DNA of 11,319 nt from Bacteroidetes bacterium SW_11_45_7 (GTDB taxonomy: Bacteria; Bacteroidota; Bacteroidia; Chitinophagales; SW-11-45-7): positions 1 to 11,319 of the forward strand of contig PXTV01000115.1 in NCBI GenBank assembly GCA_003022985.1. Reading direction: 5' to 3'. A model generated the notes under the pieces. The model saw only the letters and a list, made by a program, of their open reading frames with translations. It did no database searches and was not told where the DNA came from. Every line of letters begins with the position of its first letter. The stretch's first letter is position 1. The position numbers were made by a program, and so were the translations under genes. Shown here piece after piece: positions 1 through 5,905 of the stretch.

Positions 1-1
1 G

Positions 2-40
2 CAAAAAGAGGCCGAATTTTTGCGCCAGTATTTATTTTAG
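2..40 (+). CDS. Possible C-terminal tail of a gene entering from the left
   Basis: Reading from base 2, a 12-residue open stretch (QKEAEFLRQYLF) ends at a TAG at 38-40. Its charged, helix-like composition resembles a protein C-terminus. Another plus frame is also open from base 1 to a stop at 82-84, so the choice of frame is uncertain. Twelve residues are too few to name a family, and only the sequence to the left could confirm it. Confidence 0.15.
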   Translation, partial: QKEAEFLRQYLF

Positions 41-130
41 TATATAGCCATCATGAATTAGGTAAGACAGTATTGCCCGGCTGATAGGACTAAAATCAGG
101 GAGGGAAATAAAATCACTGATGAAAACTAT

Positions 131-246
131 CGGGAAAAAACAAAGCAATCGCTTCGCACCTGCCTGCCGGCAGGCAGGGAAATGGCGCAGAAAAAGATCA
201 ATGCAAAGATTCTGCAAGTGATCAGCGGGAAAAACAGAGCAATCGC
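131..246. repeat. Diverged 22-base direct repeat pair
   Basis: Bases 131-152 and 226-246 share the pattern CGGGAAAAA, then CA(A/G)AGCAATCGC, differing by one base of A-run length and one substitution. They are 95 bases apart and flank the palindrome at 159-178. This suggests an intergenic repeat family inserting near itself or a small local duplication. Confidence 0.4.
159..178. repeat. 20-bp perfect GC-rich palindrome
   Basis: The sequence CCTGCCTGCC is followed directly by its reverse complement GGCAGGCAGG, a perfect inverted repeat with no loop. Short palindromes of this kind recur between genes in many Bacteroidota genomes, and translated through they give the nonsense string PAGRQ or CRQAG seen in spurious ORFs. 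It marks the overlapping frames as non-coding. There is no T-run, so it is not a typical terminator. Confidence 0.8.
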
Positions 247-372
247 GGAAGGCTGCGGAGGGCATTTCGGAACTGAGGTGGTTCTTTTAGCAGCCCGGAA
301 ACCCACCCAAGTTCCGATCATCTATAGATCGGAAGAGGTCATCCTGATCAGCCGATCGGTAAAATCGCTCTA

Positions 373-392
373 TCTCCCGACTTGTCGGGAGA
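373..392. repeat. Inverted repeat with 9-bp arms
   Basis: TCTCCCGAC and GTCGGGAGA are perfect reverse complements separated by TT. The element resembles other short dispersed palindromes of Bacteroidota genomes. It lies in gene-free DNA with no poly-T tail on either strand, so I call it a repeat rather than a terminator. Confidence 0.75.
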
Positions 393-577
393 ATCAACCA
401 CTTTCAAAAGCAAGTTGCTTTTGCATAGTGAAACATTGGGGCTCTTTGCCATTATCATTCTATCTTGAGATTTTTTTGATGAAGGGCAAAGGTCTAAGTT
501 AGGTTTTCCTTTATCTGCTGACCACGCATTTCAAGTTGTTGAAAAAGGAGGTGAAGGAAGTTTTGTGTAAATGGTAT

Positions 578-661
578 TTAATAACTAGCCCTAAGATAGA
601 AGCCAACATATCCAATGACAACCGTTAATGTTATAAAAATAGCAATAGCCGGAACAAGGTA
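578..661 (-). pseudogene. Possible remnant of a membrane protein
   Basis: On the minus strand, 27 codons end at a TAA (578-580) and encode a hydrophobic segment (AIAIFITLTVVIGYVGFYL followed by RASY) that looks like a C-terminal transmembrane helix. An in-frame stop lies just upstream at 662-664 and there is no ATG, GTG or TTG start. The adjacent frame continues upstream without a stop for about 26 codons, so a one- or two-base frameshift would join the two. This could be a decayed gene end or chance. I do not recognise the family. Confidence 0.2.
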
Positions 662-740
662 TTAGATCATCAATTGCACCCGATATTAGAGACACTGAGA
701 TTGAGCGTATAGAAAACCTAAGCTGGCATTTCTGCCATTA

Positions 741-771
741 TTTACAACTTACTTGATTTTTTGTATATTTG
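741..771 (+). promoter_or_regulatory. Putative promoter of the first YtxH gene
   Basis: TATATTTG at 764-771 fits the Bacteroidota -7 consensus TAnnTTTG exactly. TTTA at 741-744, 19 bases upstream, is a weak match to the -33 TTTG element. Transcription would start near 778, giving an untranslated leader of about 55 bases before the ATG at 833. Confidence 0.5.
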
Positions 772-832
772 CATAAATAATTAGCATTCAAAAATATATT
801 TTATAAATACTTCAAACAAAAAGCGATTCACT

Positions 833-1138
833 ATGGCTACAAACGGACAATCATTCTGGGGTTTTATAGCAACTGTTTCAGCAGGTGTTGTTACAGGTTT
901 ATTATTGGCCCCTAAAACGGGCAAAGAAGCACGCAAGGATCTCAAACAGACCTTCGACAAAGCCAACAAAAAGTTCGACAGGAAAAGCAAAAAATGGAGA
1001 AAAGAAGGCGAGAAGCTGCAGAAGGACCTCCAAAAACAAGCGGATAACACTGTGAAGGACCTTCAAAAGAAAGGAAAAGAATTACAAAAGGATGCGAAGA
1101 AACAGACAGAAGAGTTTACGAAAAATCTTAAAAAGTAA
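833..1138 (+). CDS. YtxH domain-containing small membrane protein, copy 1
   Basis: This 101-residue protein has an N-terminal hydrophobic helix (about residues 7-26) rich in small residues, ending in the YtxH signature GLLLAPKTGKEAR. A long, highly charged helical tail of Lys, Gln, Glu and Asp follows, with LQKDLQKQ, LQKKGKELQKD and KKQTEEF repeats that could form a coiled coil or amphipathic helix. YtxH proteins are small, often general-stress-associated membrane proteins with no established biochemical role; the tail probably lies on the cytoplasmic face. The ATG at 833 fits the family N-terminus, and no Shine-Dalgarno sequence is seen, as usual for the phylum. A matching paralogue follows at 1536. 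Family assignment is firm; function is unknown. Confidence 0.9.
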   Translation: MATNGQSFWGFIATVSAGVVTGLLLAPKTGKEARKDLKQTFDKANKKFDRKSKKWRKEGEKLQKDLQKQADNTVKDLQKKGKELQKDAKKQTEEFTKNLKK

Positions 1139-1161
1139 TTCTGTTTCGCTATCGGTTTTTG

Positions 1162-1195
1162 AATGCAGGATCACTATTTGGTCCTGCATTTTTTT
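1162..1195 (+). terminator. Rho-independent terminator of the first YtxH gene
   Basis: The stem AATGCAGGA (1162-1170) pairs with TCCTGCATT (1182-1190) around an 11-base loop, and a T-run follows to 1195. It lies 23 bases after the stop codon. The stem core ATGCAGGA is the same as in the terminator after the second YtxH gene. Confidence 0.85.
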
Positions 1196-1480
1196 CTTGC
1201 AGATTAATTGATGTAGCCTCCCAACCATTCGTACCCGGTAAGCGCTGTATAGACAATACCGTGTTTACCCGGCAATGGATGATCTACTCAGTAAGGAGTT
1301 CATCCTCACCTGGCATTGATCATCTACCACCTCACGAATTTTTAAGGCATTGCATTAAAAAAGGTATCACACAACAATCGATTCTGCCTATTCTTAGGTG
1401 CAACTTTTGCTTCAAGAACTGCTAGTAGAGTAAGCAAAAAGGAATATGATTTTTTTGATTTCTATTTGAATCTTCTTAAA
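1196..1480. other. Spacer between the two YtxH genes
   Basis: I see no credible gene here; the one plus frame crossing it starts inside the preceding terminator and has no recognisable domain. It holds a diverged direct repeat (1267-1287 and 1308-1327, TTACCCGGCAATGG versus TCACCTGGCATTG, then GATCTAC or GATCATCTAC). It also holds a long-loop inverted repeat, CTTTTGCTT at 1404-1412 against AAGCAAAAAG at 1432-1441 with one bulged base. Neither has an obvious function. Confidence 0.4.
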
Positions 1481-1512
1481 TTGGAGGTGTTAGGTTATTT
1501 CACTTATAATTG
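1481..1512 (+). promoter_or_regulatory. Putative promoter of the second YtxH gene
   Basis: TATAATTG at 1505-1512 matches TAnnTTTG at all but one base, and TTG at 1481-1483 lies 21 bases upstream as a possible -33 element. The predicted start, near 1518, would give a short leader before the ATG at 1536. The match is weaker than for the first copy. Confidence 0.4.
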
Positions 1513-1535
1513 TTTAACAACTAAAACTTTTCATT

Positions 1536-1838
1536 ATGGCTACAGGAAAAACATTCATAGGCTTTTTAACAACTGCCGCAGCTGGCGTTGTGACAGGTCT
1601 TTTGTTAGCTCCGAAAAAAGGCAAAGATACTCGTAAAGACCTTAAACAGGCTTACGACAAAGCCAACCAAAAATTGGAGAGGCAAACCAAAAAATGGAGA
1701 AAGGAAGGCGAGAAGCTTCAAAAGGACCTCCAAAAACAAGCGGATAGCACCGTGAAGGACCTTCAGAAGAAAGGCAAGGAATTACAGAAAGATGCGAAGA
1801 AGCAAACTCAAGAGTTCACCAAGAATCTCGCAAAGTAG
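1536..1838 (+). CDS. YtxH domain-containing small membrane protein, copy 2
   Basis: This 100-residue paralogue of the protein at 833-1138 has the same architecture: an N-terminal hydrophobic helix (about residues 6-25) ending in GLLLAPKKGKDTR, then a charged helical tail with KKWRKEGEKLQKDLQ and LQKKGKELQKDAKKQ repeats. The tail from KKWRKEG onward is nearly identical to copy 1, while the membrane helix and first linker have diverged. By eye, DNA identity is about three quarters over the first half and about nine tenths over the second. The start aligns with copy 1 apart from a one-residue deletion after MAT. It has its own promoter-like sequence and terminator, so the copies are separate transcription units that could respond to different cues. 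Function is unknown. Confidence 0.9.
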   Translation: MATGKTFIGFLTTAAAGVVTGLLLAPKKGKDTRKDLKQAYDKANQKLERQTKKWRKEGEKLQKDLQKQADSTVKDLQKKGKELQKDAKKQTQEFTKNLAK

Positions 1839-1864
1839 CTCTTCCTTTCCTATTTCTTGATTCC

Positions 1865-1894
1865 ATGCAGGACTTCAAAGTCCTGCATTTTTTT
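1865..1894 (+). terminator. Rho-independent terminator of the second YtxH gene
   Basis: The perfect 10-bp stem ATGCAGGACT (1865-1874) pairs with AGTCCTGCAT (1879-1888) around a TCAA loop and is followed by a T-run to 1894. It sits between convergent genes. The T-run exists only on the plus strand, so it serves the YtxH gene best, though the hairpin could also slow transcription arriving from the ABC ATPase gene. Confidence 0.9.
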
Positions 1895-1908
1895 GTCAAA
1901 AAGCGGAG

Positions 1909-2529
1909 CTATTTAAAATCCGTAACCAGCAATTGCTCCCGGCAAAATGCATATTCTTCCTTTCTGTTAGAACATACGATCGCCAGCCGGTTACCAAGAT
2001 AATTGTCCACAAGTTCATGAAACCAATCCTGTCCTTTATGGTCAAGGTTCATCAAGGGCTCATCCATGAGCAGAAGGGGAGCATCACTCAAAATACACAG
2101 GGCCAATTTTAATCGTTGCCGCATCCCTGATGAGAGGTTGCGTACCTCTTTATGCATATGCTTTTGGAGACCGAGCACGTCAATAATCTTATCCGGCCCA
2201 AATCCATGGATAAAGGGACGGAACTGTTGCTGAAAACGAACCTGTTCCAAGAGTGTAAATTCTTCCATCAATTCCAGGTAAGGTGCCACAATGGCTAAAT
2301 ACTGATAGATATTTTCGAGCGGTATATTCTGATGATCACTACGCTGATAGGTAATAGCGCCCTTATTTGGCGTTATATACCCGCCAATCACCAACAATAA
2401 TGTGCTCTTGCCCGAACCATTAGGGCCAAGGATAGCATATTGCTCACCCGACCGGAAGGAAAAGGAGAGATTCCTGAAGACAATTTCGCGGCCGTACCAT
2501 TTGGCAGCGTTGTGAACGTTAATTGTCAT
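1909..2529 (-). CDS. ABC transporter ATP-binding protein (stand-alone)
   Basis: A 206-residue nucleotide-binding domain with Walker A GPNGSGKST (35-43), signature LSSGM (132-136), Walker B LLLMDEP (152-158) and D-loop MNLD (160-163). Two motifs are unusual: where the Q-loop glutamine is expected the sequence reads APYLEL (82-87), and the switch histidine is replaced in CSNRKEE (186-192). It would bind and probably hydrolyse ATP to drive a membrane partner, but no permease gene lies in the window. The length is typical of a CcmA- or LolD-sized domain. Its ATG overlaps the end of lpxA by 11 bases (ATGACAATTAA), so it is translationally coupled to lipid A synthesis. That placement suggests an envelope or lipid transport role, which is inference; the substrate is unknown. 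Confidence 0.85.
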   Translation of the reverse strand: MTINVHNAAKWYGREIVFRNLSFSFRSGEQYAILGPNGSGKSTLLLVIGGYITPNKGAITYQRSDHQNIPLENIYQYLAIVAPYLELMEEFTLLEQVRFQQQFRPFIHGFGPDKIIDVLGLQKHMHKEVRNLSSGMRQRLKLALCILSDAPLLLMDEPLMNLDHKGQDWFHELVDNYLGNRLAIVCSNRKEEYAFCREQLLVTDFK

Positions 2530-3310
2530 GGCGCTGATAAAAGCCTTTCATAACACCACGTACCGATCCCCGGATGAAGCTTATGATTTCATCGCGTTCT
2601 TTTGTGGCAGGCACCTTTGCTTCAACCAAACCGAGGCCCTTGGAAATATTGGAATTGTTCACGAACAATGTGCGATAAATGTCGAGGATGTGGTTGATTT
2701 TATCATTGGCATAGCCGCTTCTTCGGAGACCGACCGAGTTGACGCCCACATATGACAAAGGTTCACGGCCGGCTTTTACATAGGGCGGTACATCCTTCCG
2801 CACCAGTGAACCACCCGATACATAAGCATGAGCACCAACCTGAACAAACTGATGAATGGCTGTCATCCCGCCTAAAACCGCAAAATCACCGATATTGATA
2901 TGCCCGGCCAGGTTCACGTTATTGGCGAGAATAGCACTATTACCAATCACGCAATCATGGGCTACGTGGACATAAGCCATCAGCAGGCAATCATCACCAA
3001 TTGAGGTTTTGTTATTGTACTGAGTGCCCCTGTTAATTGTTACACATTCGCGTACTGTCACATTATTCCCGATCTCTACTGTAGAGTCCTCATCATTGTA
3101 TTTGAGGTCCTGCGGCATAGCGGATATAACCGCCCCCGGGAAGATCTTGCAATTCTTACCAATGCGTGCTCCCTCCATAATGGATACATTCGGCCCGATC
3201 CAGGTACCTTCTTCCACGGTCACATTCTTGGAAATGGAGACGAATGGTTCAATCACCACATTATCGGCAATATCGGCCTGTGGATGGATATAGGAAAGCG
3301 GTTGATTCAT
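2519..3310 (-). CDS. lpxA: UDP-N-acetylglucosamine acyltransferase LpxA
   Basis: LpxA transfers an R-3-hydroxyacyl chain from acyl carrier protein to the 3-OH of UDP-GlcNAc, the first step of lipid A synthesis, in the cytoplasm. The 263-residue length is standard. Residues 1-190 are left-handed beta-helix hexapeptide repeats (IGPNVSI, IGKNCKI, IGNNVTV, IGDDCLL), and the C-terminal helical part starts near residue 195. The catalytic histidine is His118 in HVAHDC, matching E. coli His125, and DVPPYVKAGREP matches the family turn that E. coli reads as DVPPYVIAQGNHA. The ATG overlaps the lpxC-fabZ stop (ATGA, 4 bases), and its end overlaps the ABC ATPase start by 11 bases. The chain length used cannot be read from the sequence with confidence. 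Confidence 0.96.
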   Translation of the reverse strand: MNQPLSYIHPQADIADNVVIEPFVSISKNVTVEEGTWIGPNVSIMEGARIGKNCKIFPGAVISAMPQDLKYNDEDSTVEIGNNVTVRECVTINRGTQYNNKTSIGDDCLLMAYVHVAHDCVIGNSAILANNVNLAGHINIGDFAVLGGMTAIHQFVQVGAHAYVSGGSLVRKDVPPYVKAGREPLSYVGVNSVGLRRSGYANDKINHILDIYRTLFVNNSNISKGLGLVEAKVPATKERDEIISFIRGSVRGVMKGFYQRHDN

Positions 3311-4707
3311 CGATCTTCCTTTCTGACAATTTTTGCAACCAATTCTGCCTCAGATGCCACTTTATCACCTATGAAAGCTGTACCCTTCATCTCACATATC
3401 CCCCTGCGAATGGGCCCTTGCAGCTCAAGTTGGAGCACAAGCGTATCACCGGGCACAACCCTGTTTTTGAACTTGGCTTTGTGAATCATGAGGAAATAAG
3501 TATCGTAATCTCTGGGGTTTGTAACGGTATTAAGAGCTAACACACCACCTGTTTGCACGAGCGACTCGAGCTGTAAAACACCAGGCATAACGGGATTGCC
3601 CGGGAAATGCCCCTGGAAGAAGTGCTCGTTGTACGTGACGTTTTTGATGCCCACAACCTTGTTTTCTGTAAGTTCAACGATTTTATCAACCAGAAGGAAC
3701 GGATACTTGTGCGGTAAGCTGTCAGCGATCATTCGAATATCGTAAACCGGTGCTTGGTTGGGATTGTAAGGGGGTGCTTTACTTTGGCGATTGTTCTTCT
3801 TGAGGTGCTGGCGAATTTTCCTCGCAAACTCGATATTGGTTGCGTGACCGGGCCTTTGACCAATGATCTTGCCCTTGATGGGGGCACCGAGCAGTGCCAA
3901 ATCGCCTATTACATCCATTAATTTATGGCGAGCGGGTTCGTTTGCCTGGCGCAATTGAACGTTATTCAGAATCCCTTCATTTCTCACCTCTACATCCTCC
4001 CGTTGAAATACTTTAGCCAGTCTGCTTAGCTCCTCATTATCCACTGCTTTATCTACTACCACTATAGCATTGTTCAGGTCGCCACCTTTAATCAAATTCT
4101 GATCGAGCAACTCTTCCAGCTCGTGTAAAAAGCAGAAGGTACGGGAAGGAGCCAATTCCTCTTTGAAATCCCTGATCGACTCAATAGAGGCATGTTGTGT
4201 GCCAAGGATAGGCGAGTTAAAGTCGATCATGACCGTCACCTTGAATTCATCATCGGGCACGGCAAGCATTTCAACATTTTTCCCAGCATCCTCAAAAGAA
4301 ACATTGCTATCAATCTCTATATAATGCCGCTCCGCCTCCTGTTCTTTGAGACCAACTTGAACTAATGCATCCACGAATTCGCTTGCACTTCCATCCATAA
4401 TGGGAATTTCCTGGCCATCGAGGGTAATCAGCACATTATCGATTTCGACCCCTACCAATGCAGCAAGCGCATGTTCCACAGTAACCACCATGGCACCATT
4501 TTGCTTCAGGGTTGTCCCACGCGAAACATCAACAACATTATCGAGATCAGCATCGATTACGGGCTGCTGGTCAAGGTCGGTGCGCTTAAACTTGAAGCCG
4601 TGATCGACAGGAGCGGGATTGAAGGTCATAGTTACCTCATTACCGGTATGCAGCCCTACACCGGATATACTGATGGACTCCTTGATGGTATGCTGATTGT
4701 TACTCAT
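3307..4707 (-). CDS. lpxC-fabZ: LpxC-FabZ bifunctional enzyme
   Basis: This fusion joins the zinc deacetylase LpxC (about residues 1-305), which removes acetate from UDP-3-O-acyl-GlcNAc and commits the cell to lipid A, with the dehydratase FabZ (about 320-466), which dehydrates 3-hydroxyacyl-ACP in fatty acid elongation. LpxC shows Glu78-His79 in VEHALAAL, Thr190 in SRTFC, and His261, Lys262 and Asp265 in RHKLMDVIGD; His288 follows in PGHATN. FabZ shows PHKYPFLLVD and the catalytic pair His367 (GHFPG) and Glu381 (LQLES), 14 apart as in E. coli FabZ. The frame extends to 4806, but those residues lie inside lpxD; I prefer the ATG at 4707, which puts His79 at the E. coli position, or the adjacent ATG at 4710. 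It overlaps the lpxD end by 8 (or 11) bases. The fusion is characteristic of Bacteroidota. Confidence 0.95.
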   Translation of the reverse strand: MSNNQHTIKESISISGVGLHTGNEVTMTFNPAPVDHGFKFKRTDLDQQPVIDADLDNVVDVSRGTTLKQNGAMVVTVEHALAALVGVEIDNVLITLDGQEIPIMDGSASEFVDALVQVGLKEQEAERHYIEIDSNVSFEDAGKNVEMLAVPDDEFKVTVMIDFNSPILGTQHASIESIRDFKEELAPSRTFCFLHELEELLDQNLIKGGDLNNAIVVVDKAVDNEELSRLAKVFQREDVEVRNEGILNNVQLRQANEPARHKLMDVIGDLALLGAPIKGKIIGQRPGHATNIEFARKIRQHLKKNNRQSKAPPYNPNQAPVYDIRMIADSLPHKYPFLLVDKIVELTENKVVGIKNVTYNEHFFQGHFPGNPVMPGVLQLESLVQTGGVLALNTVTNPRDYDTYFLMIHKAKFKNRVVPGDTLVLQLELQGPIRRGICEMKGTAFIGDKVASEAELVAKIVRKEDR

Positions 4708-5764
4708 CATGATTAGCGTCTTTATTCTCTTGTTGTTGTAAACGTTGGATTTCTTGCTCAAGCGATTGAATGCGCTTCTCAACCTCCGGCAGCCGTTGAT
4801 AGACAACCTGAGACTTCAAGGCCTGGCGGTAGTCAAAAGCCGGACTTCCTGCCCAAGCTTTCCCTTTGTCATCAATTGTGCGCGGGACACCGCTTTGTGC
4901 TTGAAACTGATTACCTTCCGCGACTTTGATGTGCCCTACAAAACCAACCTGTCCCCCAACCACGCAGTGGTTGCCGAGCTGTGTGCTACCACTAATACCG
5001 GCCTGAGCTGCTACAACGGTATGCTCGCCAATCTCAACATTATGGGCCACCTGGATCAAATTATCCAATTTCACCCCATGACGGATCACCGTTGAGCCCA
5101 GGGTGGCCCTATCGATAGAACAATTTGCACCGATTTCCACATGATCTTCTATAATAACATTTCCCATCTGTGGTATTTTGCGGTAATGCCCATCATCCTG
5201 CGGGGTAAAACCAAAGCCATCGCTCCCTATCACTGTTCCACCATGAACAATACAATTCTTACCAATCCTGCAGTTACGATAGATCACCGTTCCCGGATAA
5301 ATCATTGTATCCTTATCGATGACTACCCTATTGCCTATGTAGACGTTGCCAAAGACGCTCACGTTTTCTCCTACCTCAACATTTTCGCCAATATAGGTAT
5401 TGGCCCCTACAGAAACATGATTGGCAATTGTGGCTGATTCCGCCACAAATGCTTGCTCATGGATACCTGTTAAACCTGTATCCTCTTGCTGAAAGAGCTC
5501 CATAACCCTTGTGAAGCTCTGGTAAGGATTGGATACGCGAATAATGGTAGGCTCAAAACCAGAAGGCCGCTGGAAATCTTTGCTCACGATAATGACAGAC
5601 GCAGATGTCTCAGCAGCGTACTTAGCGTACTGAGGGTTGGCAAGAAACGTAACCTCTTCTTTAGTAGCGGACTCAATAGGAGCAGGTCCTGTCACTTCAA
5701 CTTCCGCATTTCCCTCGAGCCGGCCGTTCAAGCTTGTATTTAATTCCGCGGCAGTCAAAATCAT
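4700..5764 (-). CDS. lpxD: UDP-3-O-acylglucosamine N-acyltransferase LpxD
   Basis: LpxD adds the second 3-hydroxyacyl chain, to the 2-amino group of the LpxC product, in early lipid A synthesis. An N-terminal uridine-binding domain (about 1-100, with VTFLANPQYAKY) is followed by a hexapeptide-repeat beta-helix (about 105-310) carrying the catalytic histidine His241 in IQVAHNVEIG, equivalent to E. coli His239. The C-terminus (about 325-350) is a charged helix or coiled coil, typical of the trimeric enzyme. The frame also begins two codons earlier with TTG at 5770; the ATG at 5764 is preferred, giving 354 residues. The gap to the upstream HD gene is about 140 bases, so a promoter of its own is possible. 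The end overlaps lpxC-fabZ. Confidence 0.95.
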   Translation of the reverse strand: MILTAAELNTSLNGRLEGNAEVEVTGPAPIESATKEEVTFLANPQYAKYAAETSASVIIVSKDFQRPSGFEPTIIRVSNPYQSFTRVMELFQQEDTGLTGIHEQAFVAESATIANHVSVGANTYIGENVEVGENVSVFGNVYIGNRVVIDKDTMIYPGTVIYRNCRIGKNCIVHGGTVIGSDGFGFTPQDDGHYRKIPQMGNVIIEDHVEIGANCSIDRATLGSTVIRHGVKLDNLIQVAHNVEIGEHTVVAAQAGISGSTQLGNHCVVGGQVGFVGHIKVAEGNQFQAQSGVPRTIDDKGKAWAGSPAFDYRQALKSQVVYQRLPEVEKRIQSLEQEIQRLQQQENKDANHDE

Positions 5765-5767
5765 GGG

Positions 5768-5775
5768 CAAAATTA
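5768..5775 (-). promoter_or_regulatory. TAnnTTTG box immediately before lpxD
   Basis: On the minus strand TAATTTTG (5775 to 5768) fits the Bacteroidota -7 consensus, only three bases from the ATG at 5764. If active, transcription would start at or inside the start codon, giving a nearly leaderless message. No TTG or TTTG sits at the expected distance upstream, so this may be chance in AT-rich sequence. Confidence 0.2.
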
Positions 5776-5905
5776 AAATGATTTTCGTTAATCGTACTTT
5801 TACCCTTCAAAATGTCCTTCCCCTTTTCTTACAGGCCACCTCAAACGGATACTTCAAGGTTATTTTGTCCGGTTGATCATGCCTCTTACGCGTATGCTTC
5901 ATGTT

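Larger units (their letters stand above)
1..780. other. Gene-poor stretch with palindromes and decayed sequence
   Basis: No open frame here looks like a real protein. The longest plus frame (182-502) and minus frame (32-265) are of mixed composition, lack a recognisable domain, and read through palindromes. The region carries two strong palindromes (159-178 and 373-392), a diverged 22-base direct repeat (131-152 and 226-246), and a short hydrophobic minus-strand fragment near 578-661. I read it as intergenic sequence built from repeats and gene remnants. A promoter for the next gene lies at its right end. Confidence 0.5.

Noticed and set aside
326..337. Exact 12-base match to the start of a common Illumina adapter (AGATCGGAAGAG)
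   Set aside because: The match stops at the next base, where the adapter has C and the window has G, and the following bases do not agree. Sequence continues smoothly on both sides, so I treat it as chance; read mapping would settle whether a chimeric join exists.
182..502. Plus-strand open frame of 106 codons
   Set aside because: It reads through the inverted repeat at 373-392, has no recognisable domain, and starts next to a palindrome with no promoter or ribosome site. It looks like chance coding in repeat-derived DNA.
1159..1425. Plus-strand open frame of 88 codons between the YtxH genes
   Set aside because: Its start lies at the edge of the upstream terminator, it translates the stem itself, and its composition is unlike a real protein.
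1404..1441. Long-loop inverted repeat as a small RNA or tRNA-like fold
   Set aside because: Only one stem forms, with a bulge; there are no tRNA arms, and no promoter is evident. There is too little structure to call an RNA gene.
4711..4806. Extended N-terminus for LpxC-FabZ starting at 4806
   Set aside because: The extra 33 residues lie inside lpxD in another frame and are absent from LpxC homologues. The start at 4707 gives the E. coli-like numbering of His79.
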